Below are positions 42,060 to 51,078 of a DNA stretch of 64,000 nt, one piece after another. Made by a program: the position numbers and the translations under genes. How positions within the stretch are numbered: position 1 is the stretch's first letter; each line of letters begins with the position of its first letter. The notes beneath the pieces are model-generated. The model searched no databases. It saw nothing but the letters and a program-made list of their open reading frames with translations, and had not been told where the DNA came from. This DNA is from JAHRAW01 sp963693025. GTDB taxonomy: Bacteria > Pseudomonadota > Gammaproteobacteria > Arenicellales > Poriferihabitantaceae. The stretch is taken from NCBI GenBank assembly GCA_963693025.1, contig OY843749.1, forward strand, positions 2,790,001-2,854,000, read 5' to 3'.

Positions 42060-43976
42060 ATGAGCAACGCATTTGACAAAATCTACCGGCGCTCCATCGA
42101 CGACCCCGACGGTTTCTGGGGCGAAGCCGCCGAGGCGGTTCACTGGACAAAAAAATGGGATGCGGTACTGGACGATTCGGACGCGCCATTTTATCGCTGG
42201 TTCACCGGCGGCGAGACCAATGTCTGTTACAACGCGGTCGATTTGCACGTCGCGCAGGGCAGGGGCGCGCAGGCGGCAATCATCCACGACAGCCCGGTCA
42301 CCGACAGCCAGCAAAACCTGACCTACGACGACCTCAAGGAGCGCACCTCAAAGTTAGCCGGCGTGCTGGCGGCGCACGGCGTCGTCAAAGGCGACCGCGT
42401 CATCCTCTATATGCCGATGGTGCCGGAAGCGGTCATCGCGATGCTCGCCTGCGCGCGAATCGGCGCCATCCACTCGGTGGTGTTCGGCGGATTCGCGCCC
42501 GGCGAACTAGCGGTGCGCATCGACGACGCCACGCCCAAAGTGATTATCGCCGCTTCCTGCGGCATCGAGCCGGGGCGGGTGGTGGAATACAAACCGTTGC
42601 TGGACGAGGCCATCGCGCTCGCCACCGCCGACTGCCCGCAGACCTGCATCATCCTGCAACGCCCGCAGGCGCGCGCGCGCATGGTCGCGGGCCGCGACAT
42701 TGACTGGGACGAGGCGATGGCGCGCGCCACCGCCGCCGAGTGCGTGCCCGTGGCGGCCACCGACCCGCTGTATATTTTATACACATCGGGCACCACCGGC
42801 GCGCCGAAGGGCGTGGTCAGGGACACCGGCGGCGGCATCGTGTCGCTCAAATGGAGCATGAAAAACATCTACGACATCGCCCCCGGCGAGGTCTTCTGGA
42901 CGGCCTCCGACGTCGGCTGGGTGGTGGGGCATTCCTATATCGTCTATGCGCCGCTGTTCAACGGCAGCACCACCGTGATGTTCGAGGGCAAGCCGGTCGG
43001 CACGCCCGACCCCGGCGTGTTCTGGCGGGTGATTGCCGAGCACAAAGTCAAGTCGCTGTTCACCGCCCCGACCGCGTTTCGCGCCATCAAAAAAGAAGAC
43101 CCGCACGGCGAATACCTGAAAAAATACGACCTCGGCTGCCTTGAATCGCTGTTCCTCGCCGGCGAGCGCACCGACCCGGACACGCTCAACTGGGCAAAAA
43201 ACAAACTCGGCGTGCCGGTCATCGACCACTGGTGGCAGACCGAAACCGGCTGGGCGATTTGCGCCAACTGCATCGGCATCGAGCGCCTGCCGGTCAAGGA
43301 AGGCTCGCCGACCAAGCCGGCGCCGGGCTGGCGGCTGGAAGCGCTGGACGCCGCCGGCGTGGCGGTCGAAGCGGGCGGCATCGGCGCGTTGGTTGCCAAA
43401 CTGCCGCTGCCGCCCGGCACCTTCCCGACGCTGTGGAACGCGCGCCAACGCTACTTCGACTCCTACCTCAAAGCCTTCCCCGGCTACTACGAAACCGGCG
43501 ACGCCGGCTATCTCGACGAGGACGGCTACGTGTTCGTGATGTCGCGCACCGACGATGTCATCAACGTCGCCGGTCACCGCCTGTCCACCGGCGCAATCGA
43601 AGAAGTGCTGGCGGCGCATCCCGACGTCGCCGAGTGCGCGGTTATGGGCGTGAACGACGACTTGAAGGGCGAGTTGCCGCTCGGCTGCCTGGTGCTGAGC
43701 GCTGGGGTGGAGCGCGATGACTCCGCCATCGTCGCCGAAGCCGTGCAACTAGTGCGCGACAAAATCGGTCCCGTGGCGGCGTTCAAACTGGCGGTCGTGG
43801 TCGCGCGCCTGCCGAAGACGCGCTCCGGCAAAATCTTGCGCGCCACGATGAAAAAAATCGCCGACAACGCGGAGTGGAAAATGCCGGCGACCATCGACGA
43901 CCCCGCCATCCTCGATGAAATCACCGCCGCGCTGCAGACCCTCGGCTACGCCGGCGGGGGGAAGCGGGGGGGATGA
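42060..43976 (+). CDS. prpE: Propionyl-CoA synthetase-like acyl-CoA synthetase
   Basis: AMP-forming synthetase of the acetyl-/propionyl-CoA group, 638 residues. The ATP loop is LYTSGTTGAPKGVVRDTGG, where RD-x-GG is typical of PrpE over Acs. WWQTETGWAI, ETGDAGYLDEDGYVFVMSRTDDVINVAGHRLSTG and the Lys of TRSGKILR complete the core. The start at 42060 has GCGGAG six bases upstream, whereas the ATG at 42054 has none. Substrates may include propionate, acrylate or malonate-related acids, given the neighbouring decarboxylase and hydratase. The stop overlaps gshB (ATGA). Confidence 0.93.
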   Translation: MSNAFDKIYRRSIDDPDGFWGEAAEAVHWTKKWDAVLDDSDAPFYRWFTGGETNVCYNAVDLHVAQGRGAQAAIIHDSPVTDSQQNLTYDDLKERTSKLAGVLAAHGVVKGDRVILYMPMVPEAVIAMLACARIGAIHSVVFGGFAPGELAVRIDDATPKVIIAASCGIEPGRVVEYKPLLDEAIALATADCPQTCIILQRPQARARMVAGRDIDWDEAMARATAAECVPVAATDPLYILYTSGTTGAPKGVVRDTGGGIVSLKWSMKNIYDIAPGEVFWTASDVGWVVGHSYIVYAPLFNGSTTVMFEGKPVGTPDPGVFWRVIAEHKVKSLFTAPTAFRAIKKEDPHGEYLKKYDLGCLESLFLAGERTDPDTLNWAKNKLGVPVIDHWWQTETGWAICANCIGIERLPVKEGSPTKPAPGWRLEALDAAGVAVEAGGIGALVAKLPLPPGTFPTLWNARQRYFDSYLKAFPGYYETGDAGYLDEDGYVFVMSRTDDVINVAGHRLSTGAIEEVLAAHPDVAECAVMGVNDDLKGELPLGCLVLSAGVERDDSAIVAEAVQLVRDKIGPVAAFKLAVVVARLPKTRSGKILRATMKKIADNAEWKMPATIDDPAILDEITAALQTLGYAGGGKRGG

Positions 43977-44902
43977 AGCACGCCTTCGTCATGGACCCGC
44001 TGGCGGCGGTCAAGCCGTGGAAAGACACCACCTATTTTCTGATGCTGGCGGCGCGCCAACGCGGTCATCAAGTCTGCCATCTGGAACCGCATGCGCTGCG
44101 CCTCGAACACAACCGCGCGCACGCCCGCGTCAGTTGGCTGGACGTCAACGAAGACCCCGACCGCCCGTTCAACCTGCGCGAACAAACCGACTGCGCCTTG
44201 AGCGAAATGGACGCCGTATGGATTCGCGCCGACCCGCCATTCGACCGCCGCTATTTCTACACCACGCTACTACTCGACAACCTCCCCGCCACCACGCGCG
44301 TACTCAACCGCCCCAGCGGCATCCGCAACTGGAATGAAAAACTCGCGGCGCTCCACTACCCCGAACTCACCCCGCCCACGCGAGTCACCAACAACCGAGA
44401 CGACCTCAAACAATTCTCCCAAACCCACGGCAGAATCACGATAAAACCGATAGACGGCTTCGGCGGTAAAGGCATCATCTTTTACGACGCCGGCGATGAC
44501 AACGGTAGCGACAACGACCTAAACACCGCCACCCACAACAACCAACGCTGGGTCATCGCCCAACAATACCTGCCCGCCGCCCAAGAGGGCGACAAACGCA
44601 TCCTCCTCCTAAACGGCGCCCCCCTCGGCGCCATCCTCCGCCTCCACGCCAAAGACGCCGAACTAAACAACCTGGACGCCGGCGCCACCCCCCACCCCGC
44701 CGAACTCACCCCCCAAGACCACCAAATCTGCCAAACCCTAAAACCCGGCCTACTCCAACAAGGCATCTTCCTAGCCGGCATAGACATCATCGGCGACATG
44801 CTAATAGAAATAAACGTAACCAGCCCAACGGGATTGCAAGAGTTATGCCAGTTCAACGACGAAGACTACCACCATCAAATTATCGAGGCGTTGGAACAAT
44901 GA
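43973..44902 (+). CDS. gshB: Glutathione synthetase
   Basis: ATP-grasp enzyme joining glycine to gamma-glutamylcysteine. The 309-residue length is usual. FVMDPLAAVKPWKDTTYFLM begins the family, followed by WIRADPPFD, the ATP-grasp loop IKPIDGFGGKGI and metal-binding EINVTSPTGLQEL. The ATG overlaps the preceding stop. Bases 44440-44820 are extreme in C and A on the coding strand, with many CTA and AAA-type codons, while flanking parts are ordinary. The linker FYDAGDDNGSDNDLNTATHNN is longer than usual. gshA is not in the window. Confidence 0.95.
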   Translation: MKHAFVMDPLAAVKPWKDTTYFLMLAARQRGHQVCHLEPHALRLEHNRAHARVSWLDVNEDPDRPFNLREQTDCALSEMDAVWIRADPPFDRRYFYTTLLLDNLPATTRVLNRPSGIRNWNEKLAALHYPELTPPTRVTNNRDDLKQFSQTHGRITIKPIDGFGGKGIIFYDAGDDNGSDNDLNTATHNNQRWVIAQQYLPAAQEGDKRILLLNGAPLGAILRLHAKDAELNNLDAGATPHPAELTPQDHQICQTLKPGLLQQGIFLAGIDIIGDMLIEINVTSPTGLQELCQFNDEDYHHQIIEALEQ

Positions 44903-44951
44903 ACACCACACTTCCCTCTGTCACCGTCAAACAACACAAGAATTCCCGATT

Positions 44952-45002
44952 ACCCGCCATTCCCAATCACCCGTCATTCCCAATTACCCGTCATTCCCCA
45001 TC
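44952..45002. repeat. 17-base tandem repeat, three units
   Basis: Units starting ACCCG at 44952, 44969 and 44986 (ACCCGTCATTCCCAATT-like) lead with the same 17-base phase into ACCCGTCATTCTCGAG of the adjacent palindromic element at 45003. The repeat unit is thus a spread copy of the element terminus. Confidence 0.85.
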
Positions 45003-45006
45003 ACCC

Positions 45007-45212
45007 GTCATTCTCGAGCGTTAGTGACCGTTGCCGCCGCGCTTTTTCTTTTAAGCGGCGGCTTACGGACACTTACGACCTCGGGAAAAATCCGCCGGGA
45101 GCGGATTTTCGCGTAGCCCGCAGGGCGCGTATCAGGGACGATACGCGCAATCTCCCTAAGACTGGCGCTGAGCCCAAACAACGCCATTCCCGCAGTCTTT
45201 TGAGCGGGAATC
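45007..45212. repeat. Dispersed palindromic element 10 (one-ended)
   Basis: Left terminus and arm a (with GTGACCG replacing GTGTCCG, which weakens the stem), then AAAATCCGCCGGGAGCGGATTTT and GCGCGTATC..GATACGCGC stems and the CTCCCTAAG box. It ends in ATTCCCGCAGTCTTTTGAGCGGGAAT without a right arm or terminal repeat. With the tandem repeat before it and the glnA leader after it, it accounts for the 562-base gap. Confidence 0.8.
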
Positions 45213-45236
45213 CAGCGTCTTTTTGTTTGCATCATC

Positions 45237-45264
45237 TTGAATCAGCGGTCAATTAAAGTATAAT
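45237..45264 (+). promoter_or_regulatory. Candidate sigma-70 promoter for glnA
   Basis: TTGAAT (45237-45242), a 16-base spacer and a perfect TATAAT (45259-45264), about 200 bases upstream of the glnA ATG. No convincing sigma-54 site (GG-N10-GC in the right context) was seen in the leader. Confidence 0.55.
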
Positions 45265-45394
45265 CGCACCAGCAGGCAAAGCACTCCAAGCGAGTCCCTG
45301 TTGCTTATGTTATTTTTAGAACATACTCGTAACAACTTGATACCGTTACCAATTTCCCATCAGAAACAAGTTACCGAAAAACCCACACACACGT

Positions 45395-45443
45395 CACCCC
45401 CGCCGGGCACGCGCCCGCGTTGGGGTGGTTTTATTTTTTATTT
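45395..45443 (+). terminator. Terminator-like hairpin in the glnA leader
   Basis: CACCCC (45395-45400) pairs with GGGGTG (45422-45427), enclosing a second stem CGGGC-acgc-GCCCG. A T-rich run (GTTTTATTTTTTATTT) follows at once, and the glnA ribosome-binding site CGAGGTC comes 15 bases later. Placed between promoter and gene, it could act as an attenuator. Confidence 0.55.
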
Positions 45444-45464
45444 AATTCTCACACGAGGTCAGCA

Positions 45465-46874
45465 ATGTCCGTAGCAGATGCCCTGAAACTTATCAAAGAC
45501 AGCGAAGCGAAGTTCATCGATTTTCGTTTTACCGATACTTGCGGCAAGGAGCAGCATGTGTCGGTGCCGGTGGCCACCATCGATGAAGACACCTTTGAGG
45601 AGGGCAAGATGTTTGATGGCTCTTCCATTTCCGGTTGGAAGGGGATTAACGAATCCGACATGATTTTGATGCCCGACGCCGCCTCGGCGGTGCTTGACCC
45701 GTTTTATCAGGAGGTCACCATCAACTTGCGTTGCGACATCATCGAGCCTACCAACATGCAGGGTTACGCGCGCGACCCCCGCTCCATCGCCAAGCGCGCC
45801 GAGGCTTATCTCGCTTCCACCGGCGTCGGCGACTGCGCTTATTTCGGTCCCGAAAACGAATTCTTTTTGTTTGATTCGGTGTGCTGGGGCAATGAAATGG
45901 GCGACGCCTTCTATGAAATCGATTCCACCGAAGCGGCGTGGAACAGCTCCAAGGACTACGAAGAAGGCAACATCGGCCACCGCCCGCGCGTCAAGGGGGG
46001 GTATTTTCCGGTGCCGCCGGTGGACAGCCAGTCGGATGTGCGCTCGTTGATGTGTTTGGTGCTCGCCGATATGGGCGTGGCGGCGGAGGTTCATCACCAC
46101 GAGGTCGGCACCGCCGGGCAGGGGGAAATCGGCGCGCGCTTCAATACGCTGGTGAAAAAGGCCGACGAAGTTCAGATACTCAAATACGTCGTGCACAACG
46201 TCGCGCACAATCACGGGCTGACCGCGACCTTCATGCCCAAGCCGCTGGTCGGCGAAAACGGCACCGGCATGCACGTGCACCAATCCATATTCAAGGACGG
46301 CAAGAATATGTTTTCCGGCGACCAATACGGCGGGCTGAGCAAAACCGCGCTGTACTACATCGGCGGCATTTTCAAACACGCGCGCGCACTCAATGCCTTC
46401 ACCAACGCCAGCACCAACAGTTACAAACGCCTCGTGCCCGGCTTCGAGGCGCCGGTGATGCTGGCATACTCGGCGCGCAATCGCTCCGCGTCGTGCCGCA
46501 TTCCGTATGTGTCCAACCCCAAGCAGCACCGCATTGAAATTCGCTTCCCGGATTCGACCGCCAATCCGTATCTGGCGTTCTCCGCCATGCTGATGGCAGG
46601 GTTGGACGGCATCCACAACAAGATTCACCCCGGCGAGCCGGCGGACAAAGACTTGTATGACCTGCCGCCGGAAGAAGAAAAAATGCTGCCGACCGTGGCG
46701 CACGGGCTCGACATCGCGCTCGAAGCGCTCGATGGCGACCGCGATTTTCTGACCCAGGGCGGGGTGATGAGCGACGACATGATTGACGCCTACATCGAAC
46801 TCAAGATGGAGGACGTCAACCGCCTGCGCTTGGAGACGCATCCGTGTGAATTTGACATGTATTACAGTTTGTAG
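45465..46874 (+). CDS. glnA: Glutamine synthetase type I
   Basis: Makes glutamine from glutamate and ammonium, as a cytoplasmic dodecamer. It has 469 residues, the same as E. coli. Visible motifs are MFDGSSISGWKGINESDMIL, the metal-binding YFGPENEFFLFD, NHGLTATFMPKPLVGENGTGMHVHQS, and the adenylylation loop KDLYDLPPEEEK near residue 398, so GlnE control is expected. The ATG at 45465 follows CGAGGTC. A leader of about 200 bases has a terminator-like hairpin. No ntrBC follows. The next gene is TrpD2-like. Confidence 0.97.
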   Translation: MSVADALKLIKDSEAKFIDFRFTDTCGKEQHVSVPVATIDEDTFEEGKMFDGSSISGWKGINESDMILMPDAASAVLDPFYQEVTINLRCDIIEPTNMQGYARDPRSIAKRAEAYLASTGVGDCAYFGPENEFFLFDSVCWGNEMGDAFYEIDSTEAAWNSSKDYEEGNIGHRPRVKGGYFPVPPVDSQSDVRSLMCLVLADMGVAAEVHHHEVGTAGQGEIGARFNTLVKKADEVQILKYVVHNVAHNHGLTATFMPKPLVGENGTGMHVHQSIFKDGKNMFSGDQYGGLSKTALYYIGGIFKHARALNAFTNASTNSYKRLVPGFEAPVMLAYSARNRSASCRIPYVSNPKQHRIEIRFPDSTANPYLAFSAMLMAGLDGIHNKIHPGEPADKDLYDLPPEEEKMLPTVAHGLDIALEALDGDRDFLTQGGVMSDDMIDAYIELKMEDVNRLRLETHPCEFDMYYSL

Positions 46875-47021
46875 GCATCGCACGCGTGGCGGCGTTGGCT
46901 TGCGGTTGTTGCGCCGGCGGTTGTTGCATTTGCCGTTGCTGCGTTGGCGCGCCCGGTTGCCCGCATCACCGCCCGCGGAGTTTTGACTCAGCGCGCTGAA
47001 ACACCGGCGCCGGCGGCGCGT

Positions 47022-48176
47022 ATGCGCGCCTACTTGCAGCGAGTCGCCACCGGTCCCGAACTGAGCAAGCCGCTCAGCCGCGCCGCCGCCGCCGATGCGA
47101 TGACGATGCTCGTGCAGCGCGAGGTTGACCCGGTGCAGGCCGGGATTTACCTCATCGCCCTGCGGATGAAGCGCGAGACCGCCGAGGAAAACCTCGGCTC
47201 GCTGGACGCGCTGCTCAACCTGTGCGAGCGTCACGCGGTTGACTGCGAGCGCTTGGTCGATATCGCCGACCCGTTCAACGGCTACGCGCGCAGCGTGCCG
47301 GCAACCCCCTTCCTCGCCCCCGTGCTCGCCGCCTGCGGACTCAACGCGTATTCCCACGGCGTGCGCACGGTCGGTCCCAAATACGGCGTCACCCACCACC
47401 AAGTCTATGCCGCCGCCGGCATCCCGGTGGACTTGTCGCCGGCGGAAGCCGCACAACGCATCGCCGATGAGCAAATCGGGTGGAGTTATATCGACCAGGC
47501 GAGTTACCTGCCGCGGTTGCACGACTTGGTGGACTTGCGCGCGCAAATGGTAAAACGCTCCTGCATCACCACCCTGGAAGTCGCCCTCGGACCCCTGCGA
47601 GCGGCGGCAAGCGGCGAGACCCATTTGATGACCGGCTATGTACACAAAGAATACCCGCCGGTGTATGTCATGCTGGCGAAGGAAGCAGGCTACGACGGCG
47701 CGATGATTGTGCGCGGCGTTGAGGGCGGGTGTATTCCGTCGCTTAGCCAGCCGTCTCGGTTTTTTCGTTATGATGGTGGTGGCGGCGATGACGACGGCGA
47801 TGAAAGCAACCAAGCAATAAAAATAACCCCCGAACAAGCCGGCATCACTCAGCCCGACAGAATGATCCCCATCCCGCCCCGTCTGGCACAAGAAACCCCG
47901 GTCTACCCCAACTCCGCCCAAGCCGGAATCGTCTCGCCGGTAGACGCACCCGGCGTCGCCGCCCACTGCGCCGAGTTAGGCAAGCAAGCGCTATCCGGGC
48001 AACCCGGCGCAATGCGCGACAGCCTAATCTACGCCACCGCCATCTGCCTAACCCACTGCGCCCAAGCCCCCAACCTCCCCCAAGCCGCCAAACAAGCCCG
48101 CAAAGCCCTCGACACGGGAAACGCACTGGCGCGTTTCGAGGCGGCAACGGGGGTGAGTCTTGCCAACAGACGCTGA
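47022..48176 (+). CDS. Anthranilate phosphoribosyltransferase-like protein (TrpD2/YbiB group)
   Basis: Nucleoside phosphorylase/TrpD fold protein, 384 residues from the ATG at 47022. A TTG at 46944 would add 26 residues of low-complexity sequence. QAGIYLIALRMKRETAEE matches the N-terminal helical domain, and DPFNGYARSVPATPFLAPVLAACGLNAYSHG with VGPKYGVTHHQVYAAAG the phosphate-binding part. The GTGGD loop of true TrpD is replaced by DPFNGYARS, as in YbiB-like proteins, some of which bind nucleic acid. Catalytic tryptophan synthesis is therefore unlikely. A GGGGDDDGDES insert sits at about residue 250. The last 350 bases are strongly C/A-rich. Confidence 0.83.
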   Translation: MRAYLQRVATGPELSKPLSRAAAADAMTMLVQREVDPVQAGIYLIALRMKRETAEENLGSLDALLNLCERHAVDCERLVDIADPFNGYARSVPATPFLAPVLAACGLNAYSHGVRTVGPKYGVTHHQVYAAAGIPVDLSPAEAAQRIADEQIGWSYIDQASYLPRLHDLVDLRAQMVKRSCITTLEVALGPLRAAASGETHLMTGYVHKEYPPVYVMLAKEAGYDGAMIVRGVEGGCIPSLSQPSRFFRYDGGGGDDDGDESNQAIKITPEQAGITQPDRMIPIPPRLAQETPVYPNSAQAGIVSPVDAPGVAAHCAELGKQALSGQPGAMRDSLIYATAICLTHCAQAPNLPQAAKQARKALDTGNALARFEAATGVSLANRR

Positions 48177-48208
48177 GTTCCAACAACGCCGTCATTCACA
48201 ACAACGCC

Positions 48209-48410
48209 GTCATTCTCGAGCGTTAGTGTCCGTTGCCGCCGCGCCTTTTCTTTTAAGCGGCGGCTTACCGGACACTTACGACCTCGGGAATCTTCCTAAG
48301 ACTGGCACGGGCTTTGTTTGAACTCAGCGCTAGTCGGGATGAGATTCCCGAAGGCGATGAAAAATATGGTCGCCTATCGGCTCCCTATTTTTCTATCGTT
48401 CGAGAATGAC
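48209..48410. repeat. Dispersed palindromic element 11 (a-b')
   Basis: A 202-base copy. The inner right box is altered (GTCGGGATGAGATTCCC), like element 1's left box but inverted. A half-element with the b terminus (CATATTTTCTACCGTTCGAGAATGAC) follows at 48449-48475. The rest of the 405-base gap before the next gene holds nothing recognisable. Confidence 0.85.
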
Positions 48411-48581
48411 GAGGTTAGGGGCTCCCTACTCCGTGTCGGGGCGCGGGGCATATTTTCTACCGTTCGAGAATGACGAAGCGAGATGCGTTTGCATCGGTTC
48501 ACAATTCCCTTGCCGCGCGACTTCTATTAATATAGGCACCCCTTTTATGCACGGCAGGGCGGTTACGGTGTTTAGCCTATT

Positions 48582-50480
48582 ATGAGCGCGAGGAAAAACA
48601 GAAAGCGGTCGCGGCGCGGGCGGGCGGGTGGCGTGGTGTCGGGTGGTGGTCACACTGCGGCGCCGGTGTCCGGTGGTGCGTCGTCTTCCGGTGGCGGTGA
48701 TGCATCCGGCGGTGCCGACACGCCATCAATTTTATCGCGTGTTCCCGATTCGCTGGTAACGGCGGGTGCGGCGTTGGCTTTGTGTCTGTTAATTGCGGTT
48801 TGTTTTTTCCCGGCGACTCAGGCGGGTTTTATTTGGGACGATTTGGCGTTTACTTCGGCACAGCCGGTTTCGGACTGGTCGGGCTTGTGGCAGATTTGGT
48901 TTACCCCCGGCGACATTGACAAGGAAGGGCATTACTGGCCCGCGCTTTACACCACCTTTTGGTTGGAGCACAAACTCTGGGGCTTCAACCCGCTGGGTTA
49001 TCACATCGTCAATCTGCTGTTGCACGCGGGCGTTACGTTGTTGTTGTGGCATCTGTTGCGGCGGTTGGCGGTGCCGGGCGCTTGGGCGTGGGTGGCGGCG
49101 GCGGTGTTTGCGGTGCATCCGTTGCATGTGGAATCGGTGGCGTGGGTGATTGGGCGCAAGGATTTGCTGGCGACCTTGTTCTATCTGGCGGCGGCGCTCA
49201 ACTACATCCGTTTCGTGCAAGACCCGCACCCACAACACCGAAGCCGGCGGCACTACGCCTTTGCGTTGGCGTTTTTTATGCTGAGCCTGATGAGCAAGTC
49301 GATTGCGGTGACGTTTCCGGTTGCGTTGTTGCTGTGGCATTGGTGGCGGCGCGGGCGCGTGACCGGCGCCGACCTGGCGCGCGCGCTGCCGTTCCTGTTG
49401 CTGGGGGTGTGCGTCACGGTCCTCGACTGGCTGGCTTATAAAAACCTCGAGCAAATCTCCTTTGACTATTCGCAACTTGAGCGCGTGTTGCTGGCGGCGC
49501 AGGCGTTGTGGTTTTATGTCGGCAAACTGCTGTGGCCCGCCGGGTTGGCGGTCATCTATCCGAAGTGGGAAGTCAGCGCCGCCAGCCTGCCGGCGTGGGG
49601 GTATTTCATCGCCGCCGTGGCGGTGGTGGCGTTGCTGTGGTTTTACCGCCGGCGCATCACCCGCGCACCGTTGGCGGCGGCGGCGTTTTTCGCGGTCACG
49701 CTGTCGCCGACGCTCGGCTTCGTTGACTACGGCTACATGCAATTCTCATTCGTCGCCGACCGCTATCAATACCTCGCCGGCGCCGGCGTCATCGCGCTCG
49801 CGGTTTGCGCCGCGGCGTGGGGCGCGCAGGCGGCGCTCGGCGCGCGGAAGGGCGCTGAGTTGATGGTGTCGGCGGTGTTGATGGCGTTGGCGCTCGTGCT
49901 ATTGATTCCGCTGGGCGTCGTCACCTGGCAGCACGCGGGCATTTATCGAAGCGAGGAATCCTTCTTTCACCACATCACCACCGTCAACCCGCGTGCGCGG
50001 CTCGCGTTTTACAACCTCGGCAGGGAATACATTCGGCAGGAGCGCTACGACGACGCGCACACCGCCTTCCGCAGCGAATACCGCTTTGCGCTGGCGCAAC
50101 AGCCGCTCGACGCCAAGCGGCTCAGCAAGGCAAATCTCGGCATCGGCATCGTCGCCGAGCGCCAGGGGCGAATCGACGAAGCGGCGGCGCACTACCGCAG
50201 CAGCATGCGCGACAGCGAGATCGCCTTCCACCGCCTCGCCACGCTGTTGAGCAAGCAGAAGCGCTACCGGGAAGCGCTTGAACTCTACGAAACCTTCGTC
50301 CAAACCAACCCGAACAACGCCAAACTCCACTCCGACATGGGTATCACGCTGTTCCGGTTGAACCGGCCTGAGGAAGCGTTGCAGAGTTTTGAGCGGGCGT
50401 TGGTGTTGGATCCTAATCTGAAAGAAGCGTTGGGTAATCGGGAGGCGGTGTTGAAGTCGTTGCAGGGGGAGGGGGGGTAA
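48582..50480 (+). CDS. TMTC-like polytopic GT-C protein with TPR tail (copy 2)
   Basis: A 632-residue close paralogue of the protein at 26577. The membrane halves are nearly identical in long blocks (AAQALWFYVGKLLWPAGL; AFFAVTLSPTLGFVDYGYMQ; FVADRYQYLAGAG), even at DNA level, while N-terminal tail and TPR region differ. The loop-1 acidic pair is in FIWDD (residues 86-87), and HPLHVESVAWVIGRKDLL follows. The N-terminal 55 residues are basic, then Gly/Ser-rich. About four TPR repeats end the protein (from YNLGREYIRQERYDDA). It stands alone between two palindromic elements. Confidence 0.8.
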   Translation: MSARKNRKRSRRGRAGGVVSGGGHTAAPVSGGASSSGGGDASGGADTPSILSRVPDSLVTAGAALALCLLIAVCFFPATQAGFIWDDLAFTSAQPVSDWSGLWQIWFTPGDIDKEGHYWPALYTTFWLEHKLWGFNPLGYHIVNLLLHAGVTLLLWHLLRRLAVPGAWAWVAAAVFAVHPLHVESVAWVIGRKDLLATLFYLAAALNYIRFVQDPHPQHRSRRHYAFALAFFMLSLMSKSIAVTFPVALLLWHWWRRGRVTGADLARALPFLLLGVCVTVLDWLAYKNLEQISFDYSQLERVLLAAQALWFYVGKLLWPAGLAVIYPKWEVSAASLPAWGYFIAAVAVVALLWFYRRRITRAPLAAAAFFAVTLSPTLGFVDYGYMQFSFVADRYQYLAGAGVIALAVCAAAWGAQAALGARKGAELMVSAVLMALALVLLIPLGVVTWQHAGIYRSEESFFHHITTVNPRARLAFYNLGREYIRQERYDDAHTAFRSEYRFALAQQPLDAKRLSKANLGIGIVAERQGRIDEAAAHYRSSMRDSEIAFHRLATLLSKQKRYREALELYETFVQTNPNNAKLHSDMGITLFRLNRPEEALQSFERALVLDPNLKEALGNREAVLKSLQGEGG

Positions 50481-50492
50481 TACCAACTACCC

Positions 50493-50824
50493 GTCATTCT
50501 CGAGCGTTAGCGCCCGTTGTCGCGCAGCGACTTACGGGCGCTTACGACCTCGGGAAAAATCCGCCGGGAGCGGATTTTCGCGTAGCCCGAAGGGCGCGTA
50601 TCAGGGATGATACGCGCAATCTCCCTAAGACTAGCGCTGAGCCCAAACAACGCCATTCCCGCTCAAAAGACTGCGGGAATGGCGGCTTACTCGCCGCCTG
50701 CTTCGCTCGCTTTGTTCAAGTTCGTGCCAATCTTAGGGAGATTCCCGAGGACGCAAGTGTCCGTAAGCCGCCGCTTAAAAAGAAAAAGCGCGGCGGCAAA
50801 CGGACACTAACGCTCGAGAATGAC
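50493..50824. repeat. Dispersed palindromic element 12 (covariant a-a')
   Basis: A 332-base copy. Here the left arm is the covariant GCGCCCG/CGGGCGC form with a short TTGTCGCGCAGCGACTT tip, and the right arm is standard a. Elements 3 and 5 have the opposite arrangement. A stray terminus (CACTAACGCTCGAGAATGAC) follows at 50836-50855. Confidence 0.87.
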
Positions 50825-50872
50825 GAAGTAGGGGGACACTAACGCTCGAGAATGACGAGTAATAAAAACCCC

Positions 50873-51071
50873 GTCATTCTCGAACGGTAGAAAATAGGGA
50901 GCCGATAGGCGACCATATTTTCTTCGATTCGGGAATCTCCCTAAGGCTACCGTGAATTTCAACAAAGCCCGTGCCAGTCTTAGGGAGATTCCCGAGGACG
51001 CAAGTGTCCGTAAGCCGCCGCTTAAAAGAAGAAGCGCGGCGGCAACGGACACTAATGCTCTCGAGAATGAC
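50873..51071. repeat. Dispersed palindromic element 13 (b-a')
   Basis: A 199-base copy starting 48 bases after element 12, ending TAATGCTCTCGAGAATGAC just before the 3' end of the MmeI-like gene at 51079. Elements 12 and 13 together fill the 598-base gap. Confidence 0.87.
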
Positions 51072-51078
51072 GGGACTA

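Noticed and set aside
45225..45464. Sigma-54 promoter for glnA
   Set aside because: No GG-N10-GC pair in the right TGGCAC/TTGC context; a sigma-70 type promoter fits better.
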